From positions 22,476,827 to 22,540,826 of the forward strand of contig JAIVEN010000004.1 in assembly GCA_026686845.1 (NCBI GenBank): 64,000 bases of DNA, in the 5' to 3' direction. Numbering within the stretch: the first letter of the stretch is position 1; the number at the start of each line of letters is the position of its first letter. The position numbers and the translations under genes are program-made. The stretch comes from Adenanthera pavonina (taxonomy: Eukaryota; Streptophyta; Magnoliopsida; Fabales; Fabaceae). Below are positions 44,990 to 58,980 of the stretch, piece after piece. The notes under the pieces are model-generated. The model saw only the letters and a program-made list of their open reading frames with translations. It made no database searches and was not told where the DNA came from.

Positions 44990-45900
44990 TCAATTACTGA
45001 CAGGGTTAGATAATGTGATGTGAAGGGATTTAATGTGATGATGATTACATATGAGTTTATTTTGTATGATATAAAAGAGTGAGGGGATGATATTTATTTT
45101 TTATTAAAGAAAAATATAAATAAATATGAAATGTCCCTTTTGTCCCTAAAAAAAAAAAAACTCCCCCACCATTCTCCTTCCCCTTCCATCGATGGCAACA
45201 CCCCTTCAATTCTCCTTCCCCCTTCCTCGACAGCAGCATAAAGCAACATCATCAACACAATCCAAAAGCAGATAATTTAGATCTAGGCAAGAAGAGAAAG
45301 GTTCACAATCTGGGGAGATAAAATCAAAATGTTCATGATCTGGAAAGAACTCGATTTGGTTCACAGACTCAACTCACCGATGGAGAATTGAATAGGGGGT
45401 CAAATCTACAATGCAAACAGAGGGAGCTTCACAAAAATTGTTGTCGCTGGCGGAGAATTAAGTGGAGGATGACATTACAAGTTCAGATCTGGTGGAAGCT
45501 TCAAACGTTGAACTCAATGATGCCAGAGCTGTGAACTCCACTGAGGACAGATGATGGTTGATGGAGAAGGAGGACAAAAGATGGGAGATGGATGTTGAGG
45601 ATGATTGACAACACCGGTGCTAAAGAAGAAGATTGAAAGTTGAAGATCGATGATGATGGCTGGGAGGGATTTTTTTCACTGTAAAGGGTATATTAGTCAT
45701 TCACTTTCTCTTCCCCTCACTGTGGGCGACTTCACATAGATTTTTGGATGTAATCAGCTTCATGTTAATTTAGGTAGTCCAGGTTACCTAATGTAAGGTA
45801 TATCACCTAACTGAGATACAACCAAATAGGCCAAGTCAAATGATGTAATCATGATCACCTCACCTAACCCCTACTGTGAACAAACCAAATGGGCTGTTAA
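44990..45900. mobile_element. Degenerate non-autonomous DNA transposon remnants
   Basis: The block ends in ATACAACCAAATAGGCC (45817-45832) and CAAACCAAATGGGC (about 45880-45893), both like right ends of PIF/Harbinger- or hAT-type MITEs. The GATGATATTTATTTTTTATTAAAGA region near 45086 resembles one near 60264 in the element at 60160-60940. The left termini are not resolved. Confidence 0.35.
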
Positions 45901-48069
45901 ACTATCTTTATAATCATTATTTGTGTTGACTCCCTCTTTCCCTTAATTTTTAATTTTTATAATTGTATTCATTTAATTCCATTTCACTTTTTTAAAACCA
46001 ATAAACAGAAATTTCATTGCACAATCATAGAAAGTATCCCAACCAATTACAAACCAAGTCTAAGAAATTAACTTTAAATCAAAATGCAATAAAGAAAGAA
46101 AAGGGATGGGGGATCAAGTTCACTTTTGAATTTATTTTATCTTAACTTTCCTATTATTTCTCTTAACATCATTTCTCCATATTTTCTAATAATTTTTTTA
46201 ATATCTTTTGAAATTTAAAACTTGAAAAATTTTTAAATGCACCACTATATGAACATACCTCAACATAGTAATTAATTAATGTTTAATTGATGATTAGTTA
46301 AAATTCTAATTAATTCCATAAATTTTCTCTATTTTAATTTAAATTTTAAATCAATGTGTGGGTTGTCCACATCTATTAGATTGAAAAAATGAAAATGGCA
46401 TGTAATTTTAAACTTAACTAATTATTTATATTTTTCTAGCAAAAAAAATAATTATTTATTTTTTTGCTAAAATCATAATAAATTTAAATAACTGAACCAA
46501 TTATTTATATTAATAAAGCAAATCCTTTTTTTTGGCCAAAATCAATCAAATCCATTATTTATTCAAAATTCAACAGAAATCATAAATATAGGATTCACAT
46601 GTGAAGATTGAAAAAAAGGACAAATCTATTAATTATGATTAAGGATCGATTACATATGATTATGAAAAAATAATATTTAAAAACTTAGTTAGTATTCAGT
46701 ATAAGAACCAAATTTGTTAACATTAAAAAATTTGTGAAGGTAGCGAATCAAATTCTAATTAGGTATTTTAATGCATATTTAAATCCAATATTTTGTTCGA
46801 AAAAGGTAAGGAAAAAATAATTCAATATTGAATATTTGAAATTGCTAAATGTGTATTTTGCTACTAAAATTAATTAGTCACATCATCGTAGGAAAGAATA
46901 AAAATTTTTATATATCCTCTAGGGTGTATGTCAAATAACTACACACAATATAACACTATATATATAATGGTATAAACCAAATACATGAGCTATAGGAAAA
47001 AAAAAACCTATGATGAATATTTGAGAGTAATATCCTACTGAGCAAATGTTCTCAATACATTTAATATATGTGAACTTGGATGAAATTTTTTGATCCGAGT
47101 AACAATAGACATCGATCATATATAAAATATGTTGTAGAATTAGTTGGAAATATTCTTTACATTAGAATCTAAGCTACATTTTCTTCAAATCCTCCTTTCT
47201 GCAATTTTAATAGAGATCATATTGATTTTCTAGCAATGTTCTATAAAGCATTTGTGGAGTTTTTATTTTTGAGAAATCTGTTCACAATTTAAATATATAT
47301 ATGTAAGAAAGAAACTTTGATAGTAGAAGAGTGGACTTATTAGAAGATCAAACAATATAATCTCAAATATGTAAATATTATATAATGATAAATCAAATAT
47401 TAAATTAAACACGTACATACAAATCTATGTGTGTGTATTTATAGATAAAAATCATAAAAAAATAAATAGAAAATGAATACTAAAAATCATCATAGTTGGG
47501 TTCCATAAAAAATTAGATGACTATTATTAAACAAATTAAGATAATCCGATGATAATCCATAAGAAATTAGATGATCAACCTCAAAATTGTAAATACTCAC
47601 ATTTATAAATAATCTGATTGTAGTCATTAATTAAATGCATATAGAAGAAACATTAACAATGGAGTGAATTAAACATATTAAATGTTGATTCCCTCAATAC
47701 AACATAGGAAGAATTACAGCAAACGAAAAAAGATCTCTCAAACACAAGAAAAGATGACCACGCTAATTCATTTTAAACTGATACAATTATTTATAGAGTA
47801 GAAAGATAATATTATAATCAGTTTTAATCTTAATTCAATAAAAGATCGGTTGATATCACATAGAATATTGTAGATAGATAAAATATTATTTTACATATAT
47901 AAATCATTTAAAACTTTTGAATAGGTATGCAACATCAAGTAAGCAATCACAAAAATTCTTAAATTAAATTGTTTACAAATAATAATGAAAAACTGTTTTA
48001 ATTGAAATATAACTATTAATTAAATTTAACAAATGATTTAATATATATATTTATATTTTATAAGTAGAG
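45901..48069. other. AT-rich intergenic DNA
   Basis: Low-complexity AT-rich sequence with no supported gene or repeat boundary. Confidence 0.5.
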
Positions 48070-48106
48070 GAAAACAAAAGCATGACTAAATAATACGAAA
48101 TAGCAC

Positions 48107-51100
48107 CTAGGTCCTTATGTAAAGCATGCAAAATAAATTCAGGGGGGATGAAAAAACAGAGATCCCCAAACCATAGGACAATGCCTTCTTTGCGAGAGTG
48201 TCCACCACAGCATTAGTGTCCCTGTTACAGCATTAAAGCTTAATATGCCAGTCCTGATTCATCAGTGCTTGAATCTCCTGCAAAATACCCCCATGAGGGT
48301 GTGTCAATACCACTTCATTGGTGATGCTTTGAAGGAGCTCACAGCAATCACTCTCCAGAACAATATCATGAAAACCAGCATCCCGAGCCACCTTGAGTCC
48401 CCAAAGAATAGCCTAAGCTTCAACAGAGAAGCTAGTGCCTACTCCTAACCCACAACAGAACCATTTAACCATCTCTCCAACACTGTTGCGAAGCACCCTC
48501 CACAAGCAGATTTACTTGTTACCTCACTGAACGCCCCATCAACATTCATCTTGTAAGTTCCAGTTGATAAAGCCCCCCAACCTGGTGTTTGGTGTGGAGT
48601 ACATGAAAGACTACCTAGTCTAGGATCAGACCAGTGAAGCCAAGCCCAGATCTTATACTTAAACTCTGAATGCACTGGGGTGACTTGTTTAAAAATGTTG
48701 TCATTCCGTGCAAGCCAAACTGATCTACAAGCCAACCCAAACCAGACCTTCCAGACAAAGCCATCAACAATTGTAATCTATCCAATATTCCAAAGCAGCC
48801 ATTGTTGTACCTCACTAAAAGCAAAAAAATTTTTCCTTAAGATTGAGAGGAACAATCATGAACCATAAGCTTTTCGCTTATGGATAATCATGGAGGGCGT
48901 GAAGGGTACTTTCAAGGTCTATATTACAAATACCACATACTCCCGAGTGGTTCATCCCCCTCTTGCATCTTGCCTGATTTGTAAAGAGACAATCATGTGG
49001 ACACAACTAGAGAAAAGTGCAACAATGTTGGGGAATAACGAGTTTCCAAAGACCCCTCCACAAATGTCTATATTGGGTTGGGTCCTATGGCTGCAAATGT
49101 TGATATGCAGATTTCACCATAAACTCGCCGTTAGTAGTCCATCTCCATATGGGCTTATCCTGACCGGAAGTACATGGCTTAACTTTCCAGATATCATGCA
49201 GAGCATCCCAATGTAAGAAGGGAGAAAATTTCAAGAAATCCCAATCCCCAGAGGGTACGATACAATCAGCGACCTTCCATTCCCTGACTTCAAGAGGGAG
49301 GTCTTGTACAATCATCTCGTCAAGCTTTCCTACATGAGAGAGCCAAACATCGTTCCAAAATCTCACCTTTGACCCATCCCCAATACTCCAAGCAAGACCT
49401 TTTAGAGTTTTTTCCCACATATTTTGAATTCCAGACCATGTTTGAGAACCCCCACGTCTACTGTTCACAATGGGAATTACATCATCACCACACTTATACT
49501 TCTCACGTAGGAATTTGACCCACAGCACGTCCCGCTTTTGAATCAAGCCCTAACCAAGCTTCTCCATGAAGGCATTATTTTGTAACCGAGCATGTCTCAT
49601 ACCTAGTCCACCATCCTTTTTCTCATGACATACATTGTCCCAGGCAACTAGATGGGCCTTACGATTTGAGCGATTACTACCCCATAAGAAATTCTTGCAC
49701 CGTTTATCAATCTCTTGGCATGTAGCACTCGGCAAAAGAGTAGTTTGCATGGTATAAGACGGTAAAGCTGAGACTACCGAGGTGGTAAGAGTTTGACGTG
49801 CCACCATAGAAAGAGTGTTTGCCCTCCAACTCGACAAACGCTTGTCCATTTTTTCTAGGATGAAATTATAAGAAGACTTCGAAACTCTTTCATGATGAAT
49901 AGGTATTCCGAGGTACTTGCCCAAATTACTAGTAGGGAGAAATCTGAGAAACTCACTTAGCTCCCTAACTCGTGTATGATTAATAGTTGGAGAGAAGAAG
50001 ATACGTGATTTCGCCGCATTCACTTTCTCACCCGAGATCAAACAAAAATCATCTAGAGTGGCTTTAATTACCCCAGCTTGCTCCAAATCTGCCTCAGCAA
50101 ACAACATAAGATCATCAACAAAATATAAGTGAGAGATAACGATACCTTTCTTGTGCAATCTAAAGGGCTTCCAAACTCCTTCTTGTACTTCATTTTGAAT
50201 CATATGCCCCAATTTTTCCATGTGCAAGATAAAAAGATAAGGAGATAAAGGATCCCCTTGACGTATAGCCCGAGACGGAGTGAACTCATTAGCACGTTCA
50301 CCATTCCACAACAATTGCATCGTGGGAGAAGACACACATTCCTCAATCACTCTCTATATGTGCTAGGGCAGCTAAAGTTCCTTTAGGCAATTAAAAAGAA
50401 AACTCCAGTTTAGCCTATCATAAGCTTTCTCCAAGTCAATCTTGACAACCATAAAACATTTCTTACTCTTCATCTTCCTCATGGAATGGATGATCTCCTG
50501 TACCAAAATAATATTATCAACACTGTGTCTCCCTTTCACAAAACTACATTGGTTTGGAGCAATGATAGATGGCATGATACACTTGAGTCTGTTCGTAATT
50601 ATCTTTGTCACCACTTTATAAATTACATTGCATAGACTAATAGGTATGAATTCCTTGATCATCATAGGTCTCTCAACTTTGGGGATGAACACAATTAGAG
50701 TGTTGTTGATTCCACGAACCTGAGAAGGATCCCAAAAAATAGACTTGACAACTTCAATCATTGTGGATCCCACAGTCTCCCACTAACTTTGGAAAAATAA
50801 GGGATTCAAACCATCCGGACCCGGTGCCTTGAGGAGACCTATATCAAAAATAGCTTGTTTAACTTCCATATTGCCAATCTCCTTGCCAAGGACAGCCCAA
50901 ATGTGGTTTTCAACTAATGGATAGCCATACTTAAATACCAGATTGTTTCATTGACCACCCTCCTCCGTATAGAGTTTTTCAAAAAATTTGGATCCCATAG
51001 TCATTATCTCTTTTCCATCATACGACCATTCCCCATTTTCAAGCTTTAAGGCTTCAATCCTATTCCTCCATCATCTACTATTTGCCATAGAATGAAAGTA

Positions 51101-52160
51101 CCTGGTGTTCCGGTCACCATGATTATACCAATTGCATCTAGAATTTTGTAGCCACATAACTTCCTCTTGCGCCAAGACATCCTCCAACTCCATCCATAAT
51201 TCATTGCTTTTCTTTTCAAGTCTCCAAGATGATCCCACCTCCGTCACATGTCTAGATATGTCTTCAAGCCTTCTATATATGTGTTCTTTCTTTTGAAGGA
51301 TATGGCCAAAAACTTCCCTATTCCATTTGATCAATTTAATTGTGAATTCATCAACATTCTCGTGCCAACTCCACCTAGCCTCCCAAGTATTCTTAACAAA
51401 ACTAGCAAAGTTTTCATGCATCACCCAAGGGGCAAAGAAGGAAAAAGGCCTTTGTCGAGTACCGGTATGCTCATTACTATCAAGTTTAAGGAGAAGCAGA
51501 GTATGGTCAGACTTGAACTTGGGCAACTGTGTCACCGATGCATTCGGAAACATTTCATGCCAATACTCATTAACAGAAGTGCGATCAATACAACTGTAAC
51601 TATTCCCCCTGCCCCAAGTAAAGGTAGGCCCATAAAAGACTATATCAATCATACCAAACTGAGAAAACCAACAATGAAATGCTGGGTCACCATTCGAGCT
51701 CCTCGTACTACTAGGTGCACGCTCCTCATGTCTCAAAATATTGTTATAATCGACAATAACACACCACACCCCAGTAACGTCATTCCCCACCGCATTAAGA
51801 GAATTCCAAAGCTCCCACCGAGGAGCTGCATTTGGGCTTCCATACACAATGGATATAAACCACTTGTCACTTTTGCCCCTGTTCATCACTCCATGGAGTA
51901 ACTGTTCATTTTTCCATAAAACTTCAAATTCACAATCATTATCCCACAAACACCAGATCCTACCCCTAAAACCTTGAGCCTCCATGAAACTAAAATTGCT
52001 CCAGCCAAGACGTCGAGCAATACCCAAGGCTTTCTCACTAGCACTTTTAGTCTCAAGAAGATCGAGAAAATTAAAATGATACCTCTTGCTCATATCAAGC
52101 AACAGACAAGCAAAAGATTTCCCACCTGCACCTCTAGCATTTTGAAATTAATATCTTCAT
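48107..52160 (-). pseudogene. LINE ORF2: endonuclease, reverse transcriptase, RNase H
   Basis: The start is MKIL (ATG at 52160), with an early frameshift before RGAGGKSFACLLLDMSKRY. The endonuclease runs 52102-51400 (GRIWCLWDNDCEFEV, FISIVYGSPNAAPRW, FYGPTFTWGRGNSYSCIDR, KSDHTLLLLKL). The reverse transcriptase runs about 50773-49550 (NTLIVFIPKVERPMMIKEFIPIS, KIDLEKAYDRLNWSFL, RQGDPLSPYLFILHM). Its catalytic box is FVDD (Asp codons at 50111-50116) rather than FADD, followed by LGKYLGIPIHHERV. The zinc-binding region runs about 49546-49000 (WSIGDGSKVRFWNDVWLSH). RNase H runs about 48560-48150 (YKMNVDGAFS, EAWAILWGLKVARDAGF, VLESDCCELLQSI, NAVVDTLAKKAL). Stops occur near 51070, 50790, 50355 and 49547. 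Confidence 0.9.
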
Positions 52161-52201
52161 AATAAAAAAAAAAAGATAGAAAAAAGAACGTGGCACATAT
52201 T

Positions 52202-53970
52202 CTAGCTCTGCATGTCCTCATGGGAAGACTCAACATCATGCTCCATTACATTTTCAGTATCATTTAAAAGAGGATTTGATCTTATTAAAAAATTAGAGCC
52301 TCCCGAGCCCAGATCCAAGGGGTTGTTATCTCTCGTATCAATGTTGTAGACCTGACGCAAGTCCTTATTTTTGGCCTCAATCATATCCTTACAAGAATTC
52401 TCCACAATGTATTTACGTTCAAGCCTCGAGTCTTCCTGCATTGATTCACGACCTTGGGCCCCATAAGTGAATCCATGAGAATTGGGCCGTGCATTATCCA
52501 TTTAATTTTTAATTCTAAAATAATTTGTCACATGATCCCCACTCTTCTCTTCTATTGGCACCTCATTTGTCTTCTTTCCATTTAGTTGCTCACGTGATTT
52601 TTTAGCCTTGCCATTACATTTTTGCCCATTTAAAATACCTCTTAATGGTACTCTTGCCTCCACATTCCTAGGAACCTCCGAGATTTCCTCCATAACTTCC
52701 TTCTCAAGTGTTGAAAAACGAGATTATGTGGTAATCGAATCATAACCATACCTAGTTTCACGCTGGAACGCGATTCCATGCGTGGAGACTAGATCCACGC
52801 ACCGAATGTGTGGATTATGTGAGGGGAGGAGGGGTTTTTTTTTTAAATTACAAAAAAAAACTACACGGCCACAGTAATTTGTGTGTAGCCGCGCAGGCCA
52901 TGCTCGGCTTTGCGCAATGCACGGAAATAGCACCCATTTTGTGCCATGATTCTGACTCCCTCAAATCTGGAAAACCTTGCCGACAGCCACAACGAGGTCC
53001 CGGAGCCACCATCCATCCACCATACTTTGAGTCTTTCTGCACCACTGATTCATTATTAACCACCATCTTGCCCCTAGCCATGGAGTTCTGCTTAGGAACA
53101 TTAGCAGGATTTTCTTTTCTTTTCTCCAGACAGTGTTCTTGATCATGCCCGTATTTACCACATGAAAAACAAATCCAGTGCAGGCCCTCATACTCAATCT
53201 TCTTCTCTTTACCTTGGACGAGGATTGTAGGTAAGAGTGGGTTTTTCAGATCCAGCTCTACGCATACGTGCAAATCTCCCTTTTGAACGATACATCGTGT
53301 TCATGTCCACTTTGAGTACTCTCCCAATCTGATTACCCACCACATACAAGATTCCCTTATCGTAATAATCTAGAGGTAGTTTTGGGACCCTTACCCAAGC
53401 AACAATCTTCGAAATTACTTCCTCATCGGGATCAAAATCTGGCTTCCATGGTTGCCCAGCCAAACAATGATCTCTAACAAGCCATGGACCCCCTGTGAGT
53501 GCCAGTTCATGATCAGACTTATTCTTGAAATTCACAAAGAAATACCCCGACCCTATGTCGATCATTTTGACCCCACTAGAGCGCCCCCAAATCTGCTGCA
53601 ACTTAGGAGCGAAATGATCTTCATGTATTGTCATCCCAAGCAACCTCACAATTAGAGTTCTCCTCCATCGTTTCGCAAGCTTCTTCTTAAACTCTGGCAG
53701 AACCACAATATTTGGCCCATTCTCTGTTTGTTCAACTTGCACTCTATATTTCCAGCCGTCATTACTCCACCAATCCATCTCTTCATCCTCCTCGTCAGAA
53801 TCAGAATCATCCACTTTCCCTGTGAATGCTTGCTTAAACGTTTTCCGTTTTGTTGTAAAATCTTCATTTATAGAATCTCCCTTCATCCAATCTTCTTCTC
53901 TATGAGCCAACACATCTGCTTCCTCTTGCGACGATGCCACCCCTCGAATGTTCCCAGTCGTCTCACTCAT
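52202..53970 (-). pseudogene. LINE ORF1: DUF4283-type RNA-binding protein with CCHC knuckle
   Basis: Starts MSETTGNIRGVASSQEE. An acidic stretch DDSDSDEEDEEMDWW (residues about 54-68) precedes a DUF4283-like domain: RTLIVRLLGMTIHEDHF, GYFFVNFKNKSDHELALTGG, PWLVRDHCLAGQPWKPDFDP, VISKIVAWVRVPKLPLDYYD and IGRVLKVDMNT. After a frameshift near 53240 comes the zinc knuckle CFSCGKYGHDQEHC (about 53175-53130), all four ligands intact. The C-terminal part is broken by further frameshifts near 52850 and 52700. ORF1 proteins of L1 elements bind the LINE RNA in the ribonucleoprotein particle. Confidence 0.87.
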
Positions 53971-53990
53971 CGTACTCAGACTCCACTCCT

Positions 53991-54248
53991 ACATAAAGCT
54001 TTTGTAAAAATTGGTTTAATATATATGTATATATAAACTATCGTATAATTTAAATTTAAATAATATTAGGTCAAAGATAATAATATATTATCTTTTGAGA
54101 TTTTATATATTTTTTATTTATGATTTTAAATCTATTATCTTTTTAGATTTTCTATATTTTATATTATAGTTATTTTAAAGTTAATAGATTTTCCTATTTT
54201 GATTGAAATATATTTTTCATGATACATTTGTAAATGTATTTATCAATA
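53991..54248. other. AT-rich flank of the LINE
   Basis: No feature beyond possible 5' UTR of the LINE. Target-site duplication not found. Confidence 0.35.
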
Positions 54249-54895
54249 TTATCATAACCGGACTGGACATTGAACCGGATAGAGTACTAGTTCAAAGTTC
54301 AATGGTTCAGTCATTATTTAACCAAGGTTGGACTGGTAATGGTTAAAATAATATATTTTAATAAATAATACAAGTTTAAATAAATTTTATGATTTAATTA
54401 AAATCTCAAACTAAATAATATTGAGTTATCAATCTATTATCCACCACAAATAAATTATTAATAAGTTTTATAACTTAATATTTAAATCTAAATAAAATTA
54501 TATTTATCCATAATCACATTTTGAGTTCAAAATAATCAACAAATAATTCCTTATTATAATATTTGTTAAGTAAATTTATAATTTTCAATAATTATATATC
54601 ATAACAATGCTTATATAATATTAAAATATAAAAAGAAAAATTTTTTGTATTAAAAGTGATGTTATTTTTTCTTAAAAACTAAAAAAATATTTTAAAAAAT
54701 TTTAAAAAAATAAAATTGGAATCGGTTCAAACTAGTTTAGGATGGTGCACAACTGATTTGGTTAGTTCAAGGCTGGTTCCACCGGTTCTGGACCGGTTCG
54801 GACTGGTTCTGAAATCTATATGTTCTTCTCTATAATCAGATTGGACTTAGAACTGATTTCTGATCGAACCGGTCAATCCGATCCAGTTCTGATAA
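54249..54895. mobile_element. MITE with ACCGG-rich inverted termini, 647 bp
   Basis: The left end TTATCATAACCGGACTGGAC, then ATTGAACCGG, is matched by the inverted right end TTATCAGAACTGGATCGGAT, then TGACCGG. Both subterminal regions are unusually rich in ACCGGTTC-like words (54755-54870). No coding sequence. Target duplication not resolved. Confidence 0.6.
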
Positions 54896-57800
54896 CTATG
54901 GTATTTATAGAAAAAAGACTCATGATTCAATTAATAAAAATAATTTAATTTTTATTGCAATCCATCATAATAGCCTCTTATGACACTTTTGGATAAAAAT
55001 AAATCACTCACAACTAATTTAAAAATTATAAATTTAATATATGATCATGTAAAACATAATAAAAATTAAGAAAAATATAGCCATAATTTAATTAGAGATA
55101 TGTGGATTTTATTATCTTTTTTTTAATTTTTTGTTTGATTGATTTTATTATCTGTTACAAAGATGATATTCATTAAAATTACTTTTTCAAATTGTAAATT
55201 TGCATATCTTAATTCTTATTTAGGGATAATAGTAAATAACAAATAAATAAAATAATAATATATCAAATTTAAGATAGGTGATCATCAATTTATACAAACC
55301 TAATAAATTAATTGGAAATCTCAATTAATATTGAAAGTGGTTGAAAAAAAAAATTAAATGTCATTTAACATGAAAGCCTTAAAATTCATAATTTCTTTTT
55401 TTTTTTGTTCAAAAAATTGACATGGTAGCATGTACTTCTAGCTTTTAGTTATATTTATATATATATATATATAATATTACATAAGTAATATTTAAATGAA
55501 AAAATCTCATAAAATAAAATATTTGTACGGCTAAATTGTGTTATCCATCCAAAAAAATTGTTTTAAAAATTATAAAAGGTTGGTTTTTTCTTTGATAATT
55601 ATAATTTTTATTTTAAGATGTACAAATAAAATTAAATCTAAGTAAATAAAAAAGATATCATTTTCTTTTACAATTATGAATAACCATCCATCTATAGCAA
55701 ATCACTCTTTTTTTTAAATTATAGATTTTATTGAAGCTATAGATTTTGTTTTCCTTATTTTCATTTAGTTTGAAATGATAATTTAATTAAATAGATTCTT
55801 GAATCTTTAAATTTAAACACAAATTGTCATAGATTAAGTAATCAATCTTTACCCTTAATACCTAGGATACTACACAAAAAAACCTATTCATAAAATTGAT
55901 TAGATAGTCTAAGATCAATTTGTAGCAATTTACTTATGTTTTTAGTATTTGATATGAAAAAATATTTATTAGAAACATCATAATCTATAAAATTGAATTA
56001 AGTTGAAATCTAAAATTATATTAAATACAATTTGATTTCCTAAGCTTCTACCATATCTCAATAATTCTTTTTGTTTAAAATTTTGCAATAACAAAAAAAT
56101 AATGATTATATGAAAAAATAAAACCAAAAGTGATTTTGATTCTGCCATATCTAATTAATTTTATTATTTTAATGATTGAAAGCATCCAATTAAAAAAATA
56201 AATAAAGAAACTCAAAATATCCATGTATTTCATATCTTACAAATTCTATTATTAAATATTCATCACATAAAAAAAACTTAACTATTTTTATATAATAGAT
56301 AGATACTGCTAAAAAATTTATAATATCATATATAATATTAATTAATTAAAAAACTACTTTTATATTTATTAAATTTAGGAATGATTTTTATAACAATCTT
56401 TTCAAAGTTTTGTAGAATCTCAACTACTTAAAATTAATAATTTTTATTTTATCACTTAAATAATTACAATATAATTGAACATCCAAATAATACGTTACAC
56501 CCTTAAAAGAAATATAATCATGCGGCAATTTAAAATTACCATCATTAAACACAACACAATAAACAAAATATATGTAAATCATCTAACATTTTTTAAGAGA
56601 ATAAATTATACCTGTAGATTTGCATCCTTCAACTCGGACCATATACACTACAACAATATGAAAATATCACAATCAAATACAAATCATAAACAATAACTTG
56701 AAACCACATAACATTAAAGAGAATCAGATCAAGTAATATGCAATGTAGCATATATTGTCAATTAATAAGAATGAATCAGAATAGATGCATAGTGAAGACA
56801 ACAATACTTCAATATCAAAATAACCTCCAATATCAAAATATCATGACCTGCATAGGGTATTTATTGGGATACAAATAAGATATATTTAGATTTAAATATT
56901 AAAGTGGTTGCGATATTTTATTTTTTGATTTCAAGATCATTAGATTGATATATATATATATATATGGAGTAACAACCTGAAATTAAATTTAACAAATCAA
57001 AAATTAATTTTTCAATTTTTACCAATTAATTTTGTGTAGAAAATGACAAAATGGGCCTTTGATAGACCTATGTGTCAGGATTTTGTGCTTCCACGTGGAG
57101 GCATATATTTCCAACAACTCATGCTTGGGATCATTGATTTAGTATATATAATAGATAGATAATAGATAATTGATCACAAGTAACCACCAACAAATCACAC
57201 ACTTTCGGATTTAACTTATTTTAATTGTTATATTTTAATTCAAAATTTTCTATTTTTTTAAAATGCTAACGTGACAATATGAGATTTCAACTTTTAGTTA
57301 TACTTTTATATATATAATAGATATAGTTACACAACATTATTGAATATAATATTTTCAGTTCTCTGAGTTATGCTATAGCTCTTTTTTTTTTTCTTTTTTT
57401 GAAATCACAAACTGTTAATTGTTACCTAGATTGCTCTATGGCTGAATTGATTTCTAGAATCTCTGGATTGTCATCAATCTTTGTCATCTCTAAGACCTCT
57501 TTAGTGAAAGAATCATTTTTTACCCGAAAATAAAAAGAAAGTGAAAGATTCACAATGAAAGCTATTAAGTGATGATGATTGGTTTGAAAAGTTCTATATA
57601 TATCAAAATATTTGTTGAGTGTAAGATATAATTTGAGGCGTTTAATGATTTTTCCCCCCTAAAACCAACAGAGTCATCAATAATGATTGAAAATGACCTT
57701 TAGAAAGATAGAAAAATTTCTAAGAAATTTTGAAACATTTTGAGTATTTTTTCACAATATTTCTACAAATCATGATTTAGGTGAAATCATATGCAGGGTA

Positions 57801-58980
57801 ATGATAAATATATGATATCAAAATCAAAGTCCTCTAATCTTATCAGAAAAAAAAAATCAAGTCCTCTAATCTTAGTAGATGAGGGTGGATGCCGTAACAA
57901 TACACTCTCAATTTATTGTGACTCAAACACAAATTTTCTCCAAAAATGTGATCAACTGATAATCAAGAAATTAAATAAAGAAAAGATATATATATTTTAC
58001 AAAAGAAAGATTTATAATAATTAAAATTTTCAAAATATTTATCTAGATTTTTTAGTTAAGAAAACCCAATTTAATATTATTCAAATTTAGGGCTCTAGGT
58101 GTTTTTAATGAAAATGCCATATTTGTTTTTCTTTAACCGAAAAAACTTGGATATAGGAAAAATGAAGAAAGATTACTTTTTATATGCTTTATGAATGATT
58201 TTATGTTATTTCTAAAGTGAATTGAAAAATATTTCTAATATAACTTCCAATTTTCCTCACTATTGAAGGTCGGAAACTATATTGCAAATATTTTGCAATT
58301 AATTTGGAAATAATATATAGTCCAATTGAAAATGAATATGTTATATAATTCATTTTCTCAACTATTGTTTTGATGTAATTTCAGGACTATTGATAAATGG
58401 AAATCAGATTGAAATATTTTGCAACTCACTTGGAGGTAAATCTAAATGAGTTGTGAAATATTTTCAACTTAGATTTTAGATTTTTAGTAGACATAAAATT
58501 ATATCAAATTATGTTACAATAACAGTTAAGTTTAGTGGTAGCTCTAAGAGGAAGAAGAAAATTGGGGAAAAAAATGAAAAGGCATTTTCACCTAGCTACA
58601 TTTTTCCTTTCCAAGGTTGGGATTCTTTTGAGAGACTTCTTAACCGTTATTTCATCTGTTACATGGTCCACAACTCTTTTGTTCCCTTATATTATCTTTT
58701 TCTTTGCCTTCCATGGAAGGGAAAAAAAAAATTTTCTTTGCTTTGTGTAATGGACTTTTGATGTTTCTATTGACACAAAACCCACCACAATCACCATCTT
58801 TGCTCCAAGAAATGAAGTAGGTGCTCCATTTGAAGTTGCAGTAGGATTGTGAATGAAAGGGTAATCATGTAACTTCATCTCCTAATTTCTTGTATCACTT
58901 CTCATTTCTTGAAAATTTTAAAGGAATGAAAAACAACATGTGGAATGATGCATAGTTTACAATGTGGAATGAAATATTTG
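54896..58980. other. AT-rich DNA with possible Helitron-type ends
   Basis: No supported gene. Minus-strand TCTATTATATA-type starts occur near 56300, 57157 and 57320, and a related AACTAAAAG(C/T)T block near 55440. Microsatellites (AT)n lie at about 55453-55475 and 56950-56966. Confidence 0.4.

Larger units (their letters stand above)
48107..53990 (-). mobile_element. L1-type LINE, nearly full-length, inactive
   Basis: On the minus strand, ORF1 (53970-52202) and ORF2 (52160-48107) are separated by 41 bases. ORF2 carries endonuclease, reverse transcriptase, a zinc-binding C-terminal region and RNase H, the plan of plant L1 LINEs with RNase H. Frameshifts and stops interrupt both frames. I could not define the poly(A) tail or the target-site duplication, so the outer ends are approximate. 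Confidence 0.9.

Noticed and set aside
51248..51901. 217-codon plus-strand open frame
   Set aside because: Antisense shadow of the LINE endonuclease. The minus strand carries the recognisable domain.
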